A stretch of 64,000 bases of DNA from UBA4615 sp046046245 (GCA_046046245.1 JBJOKE010000008.1:1-64000), one strand, 5' to 3'; counted from the first letter of the stretch, positions 1-10,294 are shown. Notes: generated from the sequence alone by a model not told the origin. Program-made: numbers and translations.

Positions 1-43
1 CTCGGATCACGCGCCGGTGACGGTGGAGCTCGCAGGGTCCTGA
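1..43 (+). CDS. xthA: Exodeoxyribonuclease III, C-terminal tail (partial)
   Basis: Only the last 13 codons are inside the window. They read SDHAPVTVELAGS and then TGA at 41-43. The SDHAPV string is the C-terminal active-site motif of the exonuclease III/AP endonuclease family, where the Asp-His pair helps catalysis on DNA at abasic sites. The frame opens from the left edge, so nothing can be said about the rest of the enzyme. A position next to the ntrBC block is, from memory, usual in Burkholderiales. The call rests on one short motif plus context. Confidence 0.72.
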   Translation, partial: SDHAPVTVELAGS

Positions 44-70
44 GCGCCACGGCGGGCGGTCCGTCTGGGG

Positions 71-649
71 TCAGACGTGCGCCGCCGCGAGCGCGCCGAT
101 GACCAGCCCCGCCGCCGCGACGCCGTAGACGCCGCGCAGCAGCCACGTGCGCCGCGTCAGCAGCGCGATCGCCGACAGCGCGATCGAGATCTGGATCACG
201 GTCGTGGCCTGGGCCCAGCGATGATGCAGGTGCAGCGCCGCGTCGCTGCGCCGATCCCAGTCCTTCGACTCGGCCTCGAACCGCTCGGCCTGCTTGCGGA
301 TGTCGGCCTTCTCGCCCTCGTAGCGCTGCACCTGCGCGCGGTAGGCGTCACGCCGCTCGGGCGGCGCGATCTCGACGGCCAGTTCAGCGAGGTTCTGCTT
401 GCTGCTCTTGGCCTGGTAGTAGTTCCACTGGTTCGCGGCCTCGGTCTTCGAGATCGCCGCGTTGTTCTTGAACAGCGTCGCGTCGGCCTGCGTCGCCCCG
501 CCCTGGTACGAGAACAGCGCGCCGACGGTGGCCAGCACCGCCGTCGTGACGGCGATCCGGCCCGACACGGCGTCCTGCGTGCCGTGCTGGGCCGCGTGCT
601 CGAGTTCGTGGTCGTGCGGGCCGTGGACGTGGAAGTGGCTGCCGGACAT
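71..649 (-). CDS. DUF4337 membrane protein
   Basis: 192 residues. The ATG at 649 is preferred over an upstream extension because an AGGAG Shine-Dalgarno sits just before it. The N-terminus is His-rich (HFHVHGPHDHELEH). A hydrophobic segment follows at about residues 29-45, then a charged helical stretch containing NQWNYYQAK, and two hydrophobic segments lie at the C-terminus. This arrangement, with the QW-YYQAK motif, is characteristic of DUF4337, a family without a known function that probably sits in the inner membrane with a helical domain between its membrane parts. It lies downstream of ntrC on the same strand, separated by a strong hairpin, so it may or may not share the ntrBC transcript. 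Confidence 0.85.
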   Translation of the reverse strand: MSGSHFHVHGPHDHELEHAAQHGTQDAVSGRIAVTTAVLATVGALFSYQGGATQADATLFKNNAAISKTEAANQWNYYQAKSSKQNLAELAVEIAPPERRDAYRAQVQRYEGEKADIRKQAERFEAESKDWDRRSDAALHLHHRWAQATTVIQISIALSAIALLTRRTWLLRGVYGVAAAGLVIGALAAAHV

Positions 650-684
650 GCGGGGGCTCCTGATCGTCGGGAGCCGGCATTGGA

Positions 685-713
685 CCACGGCCGGGAGGCC
701 GGTCCGGCCGTGG
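685..713. terminator. 10-bp perfect inverted repeat between ntrC and the DUF4337 gene
   Basis: Arms 685-694 (CCACGGCCGG) and 704-713 (CCGGCCGTGG) pair perfectly around a 9-nt loop. The repeat lies 52 bp after the ntrC stop on the minus strand. No T-run follows on either strand, so an intrinsic terminator is not certain. It could be a Rho-assisted stop or an mRNA-stabilising hairpin at the end of ntrBC. Confidence 0.4.
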
Positions 714-764
714 CTCGCGGCGAGTGTGCGGTCGGCGCCCCCGCCGCGGCGCCCCGGGGGACGG

Positions 765-2453
<1,689 letters not shown>

Positions 2454-2506
2454 GCGCGCTGGCTTCCCCTGGCGGTGTCGCCCCGAGTCGCCCGTGCGGG
2501 CCGGGC

Positions 2507-3595
2507 TCAGGGCAACGGCAGCAGTATCCGGAAATCGGTCCGGCCCGGGCGGCTGTCGCACTCGATGAGGCCCCCGTGCTGCTGCACGAAGGTCTGCGCG
2601 AGCGTCAGCCCCAGACCGCTCCCGCCCTCACGACCCGAGACGAGCGGATAGAAGATCCGATCACGGATCTCCTCCGGTACACCGGGGCCGTCGTCGACCA
2701 CATGCAAGTCCAGTGCCAGGCGATAGCGCACCTTGTCGATCGTCACCTGTCGGGCGATCCGCGTGGTCATCAGGATGCGTCCGCGCCCGTGCATCGCCTG
2801 CGCCGCATTGCGGACGAGGTTCAGCACGGCCTGGATCAGCTGCTCCTTGTCGCCCCGGAAGTCGGGCAGGCTCGCGTCGTAGTCGCGATCGATCGCCAGG
2901 CCCTGCGGGTACTCGGCGGTGACCACCGAGCGCACGCGCTCGAGCACCTCGTGGATGTTCACGTCCCCGACGAGGCGGGGGTGGCGGTGCGGCGCGAGCA
3001 GCCGGTCGACCAGGGTCTGCAGCCGGTCGGCCTCCTTGATGATCACCTGCGTGTACTCGCGCAGGCTCGAGCCGCCGACCTCCGACTCGAGCAGCTGCGC
3101 GGCCCCGCGGATGCCGCCGAGCGGATTCTTGATCTCGTGCGCGAGGTTGCGCACCAGTTCGCGGTTGACCTTCACCGACTCGAGCATCCGCGACTCGCGG
3201 TCCATCCGGATCCGCTGGTCGATCTCGCGGAACTCGAGAAGCAGGGACCCGAGGTCGCTCTCGAGCACCACGGCGACGCAGTGCACGGCGAGCGGCTCGC
3301 GCCCGATCCGGTGCAGCGTCACGTCCTGCCGCTTCTGGCCGAACGCGTTGTTGCAGGCCTCGGCGAGCAGGCTGTCGATGATCCCGCCGTTGCTGAACTG
3401 GCGGGCGAAGGGCGCGCCCTCGACCACCCGCTGCGGCAGCTCGAACAGCTGCTCGGCAGCCTGGTTGATGTACGTGGCGCGGCCCTGGTCGTCGAGCAGC
3501 ACGACGGCGCAGGCGAGGAGGTCCAGGCCGGCGAGGCGCGACGCAGGGTCGCGGCGGCGCTCGGTCCCCTCCGGCAGTCGGGAGGTGGGCTTCAT
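2507..3595 (-). CDS. ntrB: Nitrogen regulation sensor kinase NtrB
   Basis: 362 residues, close to the family length of about 350. A PAS-like sensor region spans about 20-125 (VVLLDDQGRATYINQAAEQL). The H-box RNLAHEIKNPLGG carries phospho-acceptor His153. A HATPase domain at the C-terminus has the N-box NLVRNAAQAM, the DDGPGVP G1 box and GGSGLGLTLAQ. There is no membrane segment, as expected for the cytoplasmic kinase/phosphatase that reads PII (GlnB) and controls NtrC. The start at 3595 is the first ATG giving the family-like N-terminus. No good ribosome site is visible, so the exact start is less sure than the identity. It sits between the DUF4124 gene and ntrC, all on the minus strand. Confidence 0.95.
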   Translation of the reverse strand: MKPTSRLPEGTERRRDPASRLAGLDLLACAVVLLDDQGRATYINQAAEQLFELPQRVVEGAPFARQFSNGGIIDSLLAEACNNAFGQKRQDVTLHRIGREPLAVHCVAVVLESDLGSLLLEFREIDQRIRMDRESRMLESVKVNRELVRNLAHEIKNPLGGIRGAAQLLESEVGGSSLREYTQVIIKEADRLQTLVDRLLAPHRHPRLVGDVNIHEVLERVRSVVTAEYPQGLAIDRDYDASLPDFRGDKEQLIQAVLNLVRNAAQAMHGRGRILMTTRIARQVTIDKVRYRLALDLHVVDDGPGVPEEIRDRIFYPLVSGREGGSGLGLTLAQTFVQQHGGLIECDSRPGRTDFRILLPLP

Positions 3596-3633
3596 GGGAT
3601 GGGCAGGTGGGGCGGACGCGGCGGCGTCCGCGG

Positions 3634-4140
3634 TCAGTCGCGCAGGGCCGCGAGCTCGCGCTTGAGCGAGGCGACGCTGCTCTCGGAGCGCCCGATGTCG
3701 TCCTTGAGGCGCTGCACGCGGTCCAGGTACTTCTGGTAGTTGCGCTCGTCGCCGCGGCGCTCGGGCTCGCCACCGTTGAACTCGCCGCGCAGCTCGGCCA
3801 GCCGGCCCTCCTCCTTGCGCAGCTCGTCCTCGAGGATGCGCCGGCGGTCGAGGTCGCGGGACTTCTGCGCGGCGCCGTCGACACGGGGGAATCCGGCAGG
3901 CGACGGGGCGGCCGCCGCCGAGCGACCGGCCGGCTGCGCGGGCAGCTTCGGCGCGGGGACGGTGGTGATCGCCGGCAGGTCGAGCGCGCGACAGCGGGCG
4001 TCGCGGCCGCTCGCCGGACTGTTGCTGTATTCGACGACGCCGCCGGCGCCCTCGCAGCGGTAGATCTGGGCCTGCGACACGGCCGGCCACGCGCCGAGCA
4101 GCGCGCAGGCGAACCACGGACGAAGGAGGGGTCGGACCAT
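3634..4140 (-). CDS. DUF4124 domain secreted protein
   Basis: 168 residues from the ATG at 4140. A TTG 21 bp upstream is open in frame but would spoil the signal peptide. The N-terminus (MVRPLLRPWFACALLG, then SQAQ) is a clear Sec signal peptide with cleavage near residue 25. It is followed by the DUF4124 start QIYRCEGAGGVVEYSN, which has a Cys pair typical of this small periplasmic domain. A Pro/Ala-rich spacer leads to a C-terminal coiled coil (about 95-165) of Lys/Glu/Arg heptads. The molecular role is unknown. A position between glnA and ntrB is, as I recall, common in Burkholderiales, and the gene may share transcription with ntrBC downstream of the glnA terminator. Confidence 0.88.
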   Translation of the reverse strand: MVRPLLRPWFACALLGAWPAVSQAQIYRCEGAGGVVEYSNSPASGRDARCRALDLPAITTVPAPKLPAQPAGRSAAAAPSPAGFPRVDGAAQKSRDLDRRRILEDELRKEEGRLAELRGEFNGGEPERRGDERNYQKYLDRVQRLKDDIGRSESSVASLKRELAALRD

Positions 4141-4157
4141 GATGGCGCGAGTGTAGA

Positions 4158-4186
4158 ACAAAAGGGGGCGGTCTCCCGCCCCCCTT
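4158..4186 (-). terminator. Rho-independent terminator after glnA
   Basis: On the minus strand an 8-bp G+C stem (arms 4176-4183 and 4164-4171, 4-nt loop) is followed directly by TTTTGTT. This is a textbook intrinsic terminator. It lies 55 bp past the glnA stop and 18 bp before the DUF4124/ntrB/ntrC genes. That placement would let most glnA transcripts stop here while some readthrough feeds ntrBC, resembling the enteric glnALG arrangement. Confidence 0.85.
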
Positions 4187-4240
4187 CGTCGGCCCGGAGC
4201 CTCCTCGCGGAGGACCGGTCCGCTCGCCGATCGTCGCCGA

Positions 4241-5653
4241 TCAGAGCGAGTAGTACATGTCGAACTCGACCGGATGGGTGGTCATCCGGAAGCGGGTGAC
4301 CTCCTCCATCTTCAGCGAGATGTACGCGTCGATCATCGCGTCGCTGAACACGCCGCCGCGGGTCAGGAACTCGCGGTCCCGGTCCAGGTAGTCGAGCGCC
4401 ATGTCGAGCGACGAGCAGACGGTCGGGATCTTCGCGTCCTCTTCCGGCGGCAGGTCGTACAGGTTCTTGTCCGCGGCCTCGCCCGGGTGGATCTTGTTCT
4501 GCACGCCGTCCAGGCCGGCCATCATCATGGCCGAGAACGCGAAGTACGGGTTCGCGGTCGGGTCCGGGAAGCGGACCTCGATGCGGCGGCCCTTCGGGTT
4601 CGCCACGTACGGGATCCGGATCGACGCCGAGCGGTTGCGGGCCGAGTAGGCCAGCTTGACCGGGGCCTCGAAGCCGGGGACCAGGCGCTTGTACGAGTTC
4701 GTGCCGGGGTTGGTGATCGCGTTCAGCGCGCGGGCGTGCTTGATGATCCCGCCGATGTAGTACAGCGCGAAGTCGCTGAGGCCGGCGTACTTGTCGCCCG
4801 CGAACAGGTTCGTGCCGTCCTTCCAGATCGACTGGTGCACGTGCATGCCCGAGCCGTTGTCGCCGACGATCGGCTTCGGCATGAAGGTCGCGGTCTTGCC
4901 GTAGCTGTGCGCGACGTTCATCACGACGTACTTGAGGATCTGCGTCCAGTCCGCGCGCTGCACGAGCGTCGAGAACTTGGTGCCGATCTCGTTCTGGCCG
5001 GCACCCGCCACCTCGTGGTGGTGGACCTCGACCGGAACGCCCATCTGCTCGAGGATCAGGCACATCTCCGAGCGCATGTCCTGGAACGAGTCGACCGGCG
5101 GGACCGGGAAGTAGCCGCCCTTGACCGCGGGACGGTGGGCCAGGTTGCCGCCCTCGAACTCCTTGCCGGTCGACCAGGACGCCTCTTCCGAGTTGACCTT
5201 GACGAAGCAGCCGGACATGTCGACGTTCCAGGTCACCGAGTCGAAGATGAAGAACTCGGGTTCCGGACCGAAGAAGGCGGTGTCGCCCAGGCCGGTCGAC
5301 TTCAGGTAGGCCTCGGCGCGCTTGGCGAGCGAGCGCGGGTCGCGGTCGTAGCCCTTGCCGTCCGACGGCTCGACCACGTCGCAGGTCAGGATCAGCGTCG
5401 GCTCCTCGCGGAACGGGTCGATGTTCGCGGTGGCCGGGTCCGGCATCAGCAGCATGTCGGACGCTTCGATGCCCTTCCAGCCGGCGATCGACGAGCCGTC
5501 GAACGCGTGGCCCGAGACGAACTTGTCCTCGTCGAAGTGCGAGATCGGCACCGAGACGTGCTGCTCCTTGCCGCGGGTATCCGTGAAGCGGAAGTCAACG
5601 AACTTCACTTCGTTGTCCGCGATCTTCTTCATGACGTCCTTGGCAGATGCCAT
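4241..5653 (-). CDS. glnA: Glutamine synthetase type I (GSI-beta)
   Basis: 470 residues, the normal bacterial GSI length. It makes glutamine from glutamate, ammonia and ATP as a dodecamer in the cytoplasm. Visible signatures are FDGSSIAGWKGI (about 51-62), the metal-site region FFGPEPEFF (128-136), HHHEVAGAGQNEIG (211-224) and NGSGMHVHQS (266-275). NRSASIRIP (340-348) also matches. Tyr399 in KNLYDLPPEE matches the adenylylation site, so GlnE-type control is expected. The start is supported by AGGAG upstream. The 253-bp leader carries a sigma-54 promoter and an NtrC site. An intrinsic terminator follows. Confidence 0.98.
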   Translation of the reverse strand: MASAKDVMKKIADNEVKFVDFRFTDTRGKEQHVSVPISHFDEDKFVSGHAFDGSSIAGWKGIEASDMLLMPDPATANIDPFREEPTLILTCDVVEPSDGKGYDRDPRSLAKRAEAYLKSTGLGDTAFFGPEPEFFIFDSVTWNVDMSGCFVKVNSEEASWSTGKEFEGGNLAHRPAVKGGYFPVPPVDSFQDMRSEMCLILEQMGVPVEVHHHEVAGAGQNEIGTKFSTLVQRADWTQILKYVVMNVAHSYGKTATFMPKPIVGDNGSGMHVHQSIWKDGTNLFAGDKYAGLSDFALYYIGGIIKHARALNAITNPGTNSYKRLVPGFEAPVKLAYSARNRSASIRIPYVANPKGRRIEVRFPDPTANPYFAFSAMMMAGLDGVQNKIHPGEAADKNLYDLPPEEDAKIPTVCSSLDMALDYLDRDREFLTRGGVFSDAMIDAYISLKMEEVTRFRMTTHPVEFDMYYSL

Positions 5654-5745
5654 CGGTGCTTTCTCCTGGGTGTGCGATGGGGGCGTTAGCGAAAGGCGAG
5701 GAAAAGACGCGCTCGGGTGGGAGTTTTCCCTCGGGGCCGAAATTT

Positions 5746-5761
5746 AGCAGGAACCGTGCCA
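5746..5761 (-). promoter_or_regulatory. Sigma-54 promoter of glnA
   Basis: The minus strand reads TGGCACGGTTCCTGCT. The -24 element TGGCAC and the -12 element CTGCT are separated so that GG and GC are exactly 10 nt apart, the spacing required by RpoN holoenzyme. Transcription should start near 5735, leaving a leader of about 80 nt before the glnA ATG at 5653. With ntrC in the same block, NtrC-dependent activation is the obvious reading. Confidence 0.88.
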
Positions 5762-5840
5762 TTCGCCGGCCGGCAACGGCCGTCCGGCACGCGCGCACGG
5801 CGCCGCGCCGCGGGGGTCGACGCCCGGTCCGCGGGACGAC

Positions 5841-5855
5841 GCACCGGGCGGGTGC
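5841..5855. promoter_or_regulatory. NtrC-binding palindrome (enhancer) for glnA
   Basis: GCACC-N5-GGTGC is a perfect inverted repeat matching the NtrC operator core. Its centre is about 113 bp upstream of the predicted sigma-54 start, the range used by NtrC enhancers at enteric glnA. Extra GGTGCAC half-site-like sequences occur at 5866-5872 and 5896-5903 and might add weaker contacts. Confidence 0.8.
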
Positions 5856-5906
5856 GCTTCGGGGCGGTGCACGATACCCGAAAACGCCCCGGTCCGGTGC
5901 ACCCCA

Positions 5907-7565
5907 TCAGTCGGGCAGCCGGTAGCCGGCGAAGCGCTCGCGCAGCCGGGCCTTCCAGAACTTGCCGGTGGACGTCCGGGGGATCGCATCGACGAATTCG
6001 ATCGCGTCCGGCAGCTGCCATTTCGCGAACTGGCCGGACAGGTGCTCGCGCAGCGCGTCGGGGGTCAGCGCCTGGCCGGGCTTGAGCACGACGCAGGCGA
6101 GCGGCCGCTCGGCCCACTTCGGATGCGCGATCGCGATCACCGCCGCCTCGGCGACCGCCGGGTGACCCATGATCGCGTTCTCGAGATCGACCGAGCTGAT
6201 CCACTCGCCGCCCGACTTGATCAGGTCCTTGGTCCGGTCCGAGATCCGCAGGTAGCCGTGGGGATCCATCGCGCCGACGTCGCCGGTCCGCAGCCAGCCG
6301 TCGCCGGTGAACTTGTCCGGATCGGCGTCGATGCCGTGGTAGCCGCCGGTGATGAACGGTCCGCGGACCTGGACCTCGCCGACCGACTCGCCGTCCCAGG
6401 GCTGCTCGCCCTCGTCGCCGACGATCCGCATCTCGACCAGCGGCACCAGCACGCCGGCCATCGCGCGGCGCCGGAACCACTGGTCCTCGGACAGGCGACC
6501 GACGAGCTCCGACTTCTCGTAGAAGATCGTGCAGACCGGCGAGGTCTCGGTCATGCCCCAGCCCTGCTGGATCATCACGCCGTGCTTCGCGAACGCGCGG
6601 ATCAGCGCCTCGGGCACCGCGGAGCCGCCGACCATCGAGCGCAGCCCCTTCGGCAGCGTCCAGCGGCCGGGATGCGCCTCGTGCAGCTGGATCATCGACA
6701 GCCAGATGGTCGGCACGCCGAGGGTGAAAGTCGGCGGATCGACCTGCATCTGGTCGAGCAGGTCCTCGGGGTGCAGGTGCGGGCCGGGGAAGACCAGCTT
6801 CGCGCCCAGCATCACGGCCCCATACGGGATGCCCCAGCTGTTCGCATGGAACATCGGGGTGACCGGGAACACCACGTCGCGGCCCGACAGGTTCCAGAGG
6901 TCCGGCATCGACGCCGTCAGCGTGTGCAGGATCGTCGAGCGGTGCGAGTAGACGACCCCCTTCGGCCGGCCGGTGGTGCCGGACGTGTAGCACATGGCCA
7001 CCGGCGCGTCCTCGTCGTGCGGCACGTAGGCGAGGCGGTCGACAGCCTCGTCGGGGACCGCCTCCAGCCACTGCTCGTAGTCCTCGAGCGCCGGGGCGCA
7101 CTCGCCCACGCCCGCGTCGGCGTCGACCACCGCGCCCGAGAACGGGAAGACGAAGACACGCTCGAACAGGTGGTGCTTCGCGAACTGCCGGTAGAGCGGC
7201 AGCAGCACGTCGTCGACGATCAGGAAGCGGTCCTGCGCGTGCCCGGCGATCCAGCCGATCTCGTCGGGCGAGAGCCGCAGGTTCAGCGTGTGCATCACGC
7301 CGCCGGCGGCGGGGATGCCGAAGTAGGCCTCGAGGTGCGCGTGATGGTTCCAGCACAGCGTCGCGACCCGGTCGCCGGGCTTCAGGCCGGCGGCGAGCAG
7401 CGCGGCGGCGAGTCGGCGCGTGCGGCGGTGCCACTGAGCGTAGGTGTGCCGGCGCATCGACCGGTCGGGGAGCCGCGAGACGATCTCGGTCTCGCCGAAC
7501 AGGCGGCCGGCCCGGTCCAGCAGGTGGTTCAGCGACAGCGGTGTGCGCATCATCGTCGCGTGCAT
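5907..7565 (-). CDS. AMP-forming acyl-CoA ligase (medium/long-chain fatty acid type)
   Basis: 552 residues, the usual length for fatty acyl-CoA synthetases of the AlkK-like group. It activates a carboxylic acid with ATP and joins it to CoA. Motifs are the P-loop-like YTSGTTGRPKGV, the GWGMTETSPV adenylate motif, GWLRTGDVG, DRTKDLIKSGGEWIS and the C-terminal catalytic lysine in RTSTGKFWK. The ATG at 7565 is supported by AGGAG just upstream. It lies 59 bp after hemW on the same strand and could be the last gene of the kinase-to-hemW transcript. Chain-length preference cannot be read from sequence alone. Confidence 0.92.
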   Translation of the reverse strand: MHATMMRTPLSLNHLLDRAGRLFGETEIVSRLPDRSMRRHTYAQWHRRTRRLAAALLAAGLKPGDRVATLCWNHHAHLEAYFGIPAAGGVMHTLNLRLSPDEIGWIAGHAQDRFLIVDDVLLPLYRQFAKHHLFERVFVFPFSGAVVDADAGVGECAPALEDYEQWLEAVPDEAVDRLAYVPHDEDAPVAMCYTSGTTGRPKGVVYSHRSTILHTLTASMPDLWNLSGRDVVFPVTPMFHANSWGIPYGAVMLGAKLVFPGPHLHPEDLLDQMQVDPPTFTLGVPTIWLSMIQLHEAHPGRWTLPKGLRSMVGGSAVPEALIRAFAKHGVMIQQGWGMTETSPVCTIFYEKSELVGRLSEDQWFRRRAMAGVLVPLVEMRIVGDEGEQPWDGESVGEVQVRGPFITGGYHGIDADPDKFTGDGWLRTGDVGAMDPHGYLRISDRTKDLIKSGGEWISSVDLENAIMGHPAVAEAAVIAIAHPKWAERPLACVVLKPGQALTPDALREHLSGQFAKWQLPDAIEFVDAIPRTSTGKFWKARLRERFAGYRLPD

Positions 7566-7624
7566 CGTGCGTCTCCTCGTGGTGTCGTCGGGGTCGGCGG
7601 CGGCCCGGCGGGCGGGCGCTTGCC

Positions 7625-8842
7625 TCAGTTCAGGAACATCTGCTGCAGGTCGTTCAGGAAGCGGCGACCGAGCGGGGTGGGCCGGATCACGGTCGGGTCG
7701 GGATCGAGCAGCCCGCGCCCGGCGGCACGCGCGAGCGGCCTCGCGATCGCGGCGAGCGCGAGGCCGGTGCGCTCGGCGAAGAGCGCGGCCGGCACGCCGT
7801 CGGCGAGGCGCAGCGCGTTCAGCATGAACTCGAAGGGCAGTTCGTCGGCGCCGATCGCGTGGCGCGTCTCGACCGCGTCGCCGGCCAGCGCGGCCTCCAT
7901 GTAGCGGCGCGGATGCCGGAAGCGCGCGGTCCGCTCGATGCGGTCGTGGAAGGACAGCTTGCCGTGCGCGCCGGCGCCGAGCCCCAGGTAGTCGCCGAAG
8001 GTCCAGTAGTTGCGGTTGTGCCGCGAACGATGGCCGGAGCGCGCGTAGGCCGAGACCTCGTAGTGCTCGAGCCCGGCCGCGGCGGTCGCCGCCTCGATCG
8101 CGTCCTGCATGTCGGCCGAGGCGTCGTCGTCGGGGAGTCCGGGTGGCGGCTTCGCGGCGAACAGCGTGTTCGGCTCGAGGGTCAGGTGGTAGTACGACAG
8201 GTGAGGCGGCGCGAACGCGAGCGCCTGCGAGAGGTCCGCGCGCAGCGCAGGCAGGTCCTGGCCGGGCAGCGCGAACATCAGGTCGAGGTTGAAGGTCGGG
8301 TAGTGCTCGGCGGCCGACTGCGCGGCCGCGAGCGCCTGCGCGCGGTCGTGGACCCGGCCGATCCGCTCCAGCAGATCGCCGTCGAAGCTCTGCACGCCCA
8401 CCGACAGCCGGTTCACGCCGGCCTCGCGGAACGCCCGGAACTTCTCGCGCTCGAAGGTGCCGGGGTTCGCCTCGAGCGTGACCTCGGCATCGGGCGCGAG
8501 CCGCAGCAGGGTCCGCAGGTCGGCGAGCAGCCGCGCGATCGCGTCCGGCGAGAAGAGGCTCGGCGTGCCGCCGCCGATGAACACGGTCTGAACCACGCGC
8601 CCCCAGACGCGGGGCAGCGAGGCCTCGAGGTCCGCGCGCAGCGCATCGAGGTAGCGCGCCTCGGGCACCTCGCCGCCGGCCTCGTGCGAGTTGAAGTCGC
8701 AGTAGGGACACTTGCGCAGGCACCACGGCAGGTGCACGTAGACCGACAGCGGCGGCGGCTGCACCAGACCCGACGCGTGCCGGCGCGACGCGGGCGCCGC
8801 GATCGGTGCGCCCGCGGGGACGATCGGGATCGGAGCCGGCAT
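7625..8842 (-). CDS. hemW: Heme chaperone HemW (radical SAM)
   Basis: 405 residues. The radical-SAM cluster motif CLRKCPYC has Cys41, Cys45 and Cys48 and is followed by DFNSH, as in HemW. GGGTPS (SAM-binding) and the HemW signature HNRNYW are present. This separates it from oxygen-independent coproporphyrinogen oxidase HemN, with which HemW is often confused. The family binds heme and delivers it to membrane proteins. A good GGAAGGA ribosome site precedes the ATG at 8842. It follows rdgB by 44 bp, and rdgB-hemW adjacency is usual in proteobacteria. The N-terminal 30 residues form a Pro/Ala-rich extension. Confidence 0.95.
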   Translation of the reverse strand: MPAPIPIVPAGAPIAAPASRRHASGLVQPPPLSVYVHLPWCLRKCPYCDFNSHEAGGEVPEARYLDALRADLEASLPRVWGRVVQTVFIGGGTPSLFSPDAIARLLADLRTLLRLAPDAEVTLEANPGTFEREKFRAFREAGVNRLSVGVQSFDGDLLERIGRVHDRAQALAAAQSAAEHYPTFNLDLMFALPGQDLPALRADLSQALAFAPPHLSYYHLTLEPNTLFAAKPPPGLPDDDASADMQDAIEAATAAAGLEHYEVSAYARSGHRSRHNRNYWTFGDYLGLGAGAHGKLSFHDRIERTARFRHPRRYMEAALAGDAVETRHAIGADELPFEFMLNALRLADGVPAALFAERTGLALAAIARPLARAAGRGLLDPDPTVIRPTPLGRRFLNDLQQMFLN

Positions 8843-8886
8843 CGTCGTCCTTCCGCGCCCGGTCGCGTCCGCGCCCTGCCCGCCGC

Positions 8887-9525
8887 TCAGCGCGCCGGCG
8901 GGGCCGGCAGCAGCCGCGCCTGCTCGAGCTTGGCGAGCAGCTCGCGCATCGCCTGGCCGCGGTGGCTCGCGCGGTTCTTCGTCGCCGCGTCGAGCTCGGC
9001 CACGGTGCGGCCCTGCTCGGGCACCAGGAAGTGCGGGTCGTAGCCGAAGCCGCCCTCGCCGCGCGGCTCGGCGAGCACCTCGCCGTGCCAGAGACCGTCG
9101 GCGATCACCGGCTGCGGATCGTGGGCGCCGCGCACCAGCACCAGCGCGCAGTAGTAGTACGCCGAACGGTCGACGCGGCCGGCCAGCTCGCGGACCAGCC
9201 GCGCGTTGTTCGCCGCGTCGGACTTCGGGCCGCCGTCGAGGTCCGCCGCGAAGCGGGCCGAACGCACGCCCGGCGCGCCGCCGAGCGCGGGGACGCAGAT
9301 GCCGGAGTCGTCCGCGATCGCGGGCAGGCCGGTCGCAGCGGCCGCGTGGCGGGCCTTCGCCAGCGCATTCTCGACGAAGGTCTCGTGCGGCTCGTCGGCG
9401 TCGGAGACGCCGAGCTCGCGCTGCGCGACCACCTCGACGCCGGTGGGCTCCAGCAGGGCGCGCAGCTCGCGCAGCTTGCCGGCATTGCCCGAGGCGAGCA
9501 CGACGCGGTGCAGGATCGCGGTCAT
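8887..9525 (-). CDS. rdgB: dITP/XTP pyrophosphatase RdgB
   Basis: 212 residues, the typical Ham1/RdgB size. The enzyme removes non-canonical purine triphosphates (dITP, XTP) from the nucleotide pool. Motifs are the N-terminal VLASGNAGKLRE, the acidic catalytic segment IADDSGICVPAL, the GGFGYDPHFL substrate loop and the C-terminal KNRASHRGQA. A GGAG site precedes the ATG. It lies 19 bp after rph and just before hemW in a compact minus-strand operon. Confidence 0.96.
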   Translation of the reverse strand: MTAILHRVVLASGNAGKLRELRALLEPTGVEVVAQRELGVSDADEPHETFVENALAKARHAAAATGLPAIADDSGICVPALGGAPGVRSARFAADLDGGPKSDAANNARLVRELAGRVDRSAYYYCALVLVRGAHDPQPVIADGLWHGEVLAEPRGEGGFGYDPHFLVPEQGRTVAELDAATKNRASHRGQAMRELLAKLEQARLLPAPPAR

Positions 9526-9544
9526 CGTCGGTCTCCGGCGCGTC

Positions 9545-10294
9545 TCAGGCGATCGAGCCGATCGCCTGGCGCTGCGCGAGCGCGAGGCGGCCGATGCCGG
9601 CCGCCGCGAGGTCGAGCAGCGCGTCGACCTGCATGCGCGAGAAGGGCCGCCCCTCGGCCGTGCCCTGGACCTCGACGATGCCGCCCGAGCCGGTCATCAC
9701 GACGTTCATGTCGGTGTCGCAGCTGGAGTCCTCGGCGTAGTCGAGGTCGAGCAGCGCCGCGCCGTTCCACAGGCCCACCGACACCGCGGCGACCGAGTCG
9801 AGCAGGGGCGAGGCGTCGACCGCGCCGCGGCCGCGCAGCCACTCGATCGCGTCGTGCACCGCGACCCAGGCGCCGGTGATCGCGGCGGTGCGGGTGCCGC
9901 CGTCGGCCTGCAGCACGTCGCAGTCGATCTGGATCGTCCGCTCGCCGAGCCGCTCGAGGTCGACGACCGCGCGCAGGCTGCGGCCGATCAGCCGCTGGAT
10001 CTCCTGCGTGCGCCCCGACTGCTTGCCGCGGGCCGCCTCGCGGTCGCCGCGGGTATGGGTCGCGCGCGGCAGCATCCCGTACTCGGCGGTGAGCCAGCCC
10101 TGCCCCCTGCCGCGCAGGAACGGCGGCACCTTGTCCTCGACGCTCGCGGTGCACAGCACGCGGGTGTCGCCGAATTCGACGAGCACGGAGCCTTCTGCGT
10201 GCTTCGTGAAGCCGCGGGTGATGCGCACGTCGCGCAGCGCGTCGGCCGCGCGGCCGCTGGGACGCGCGACGGTCGCGCCGGTCTGGATCGTCAA
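9545..10294 (-). CDS. rph: Ribonuclease PH, TTG start
   Basis: 249 residues. This 3-prime exoribonuclease trims tRNA precursors using phosphate. Signatures are RPSGRAADALRDVRI, GDTRVLCTASVE, the phosphate-site region RGDREAARGKQSGRTQEIQRLIGR (split by several conserved Arg), and DCDVLQADGGTRTAAI. No ATG fits the N-terminus. The TTG at 10294-10292 has a full GGAGG at 10305-10301 six nt upstream, and it overlaps the stop of the phosphatase gene as TTGA. That supports translational coupling. The start gives an 11-residue leader before the usual RPSGR start. Confidence 0.95.
   Translation of the reverse strand: MTIQTGATVARPSGRAADALRDVRITRGFTKHAEGSVLVEFGDTRVLCTASVEDKVPPFLRGRGQGWLTAEYGMLPRATHTRGDREAARGKQSGRTQEIQRLIGRSLRAVVDLERLGERTIQIDCDVLQADGGTRTAAITGAWVAVHDAIEWLRGRGAVDASPLLDSVAAVSVGLWNGAALLDLDYAEDSSCDTDMNVVMTGSGGIVEVQGTAEGRPFSRMQVDALLDLAAAGIGRLALAQRQAIGSIA

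Noticed and set aside
5907..8726. A very long open frame (939 codons) that runs through the acyl-CoA ligase and antisense-free through hemW on the minus strand
   Set aside because: Only the part after 7565 looks like a protein family. The rest is a GC-rich shadow frame of hemW with Arg/Ala/Pro-rich composition.
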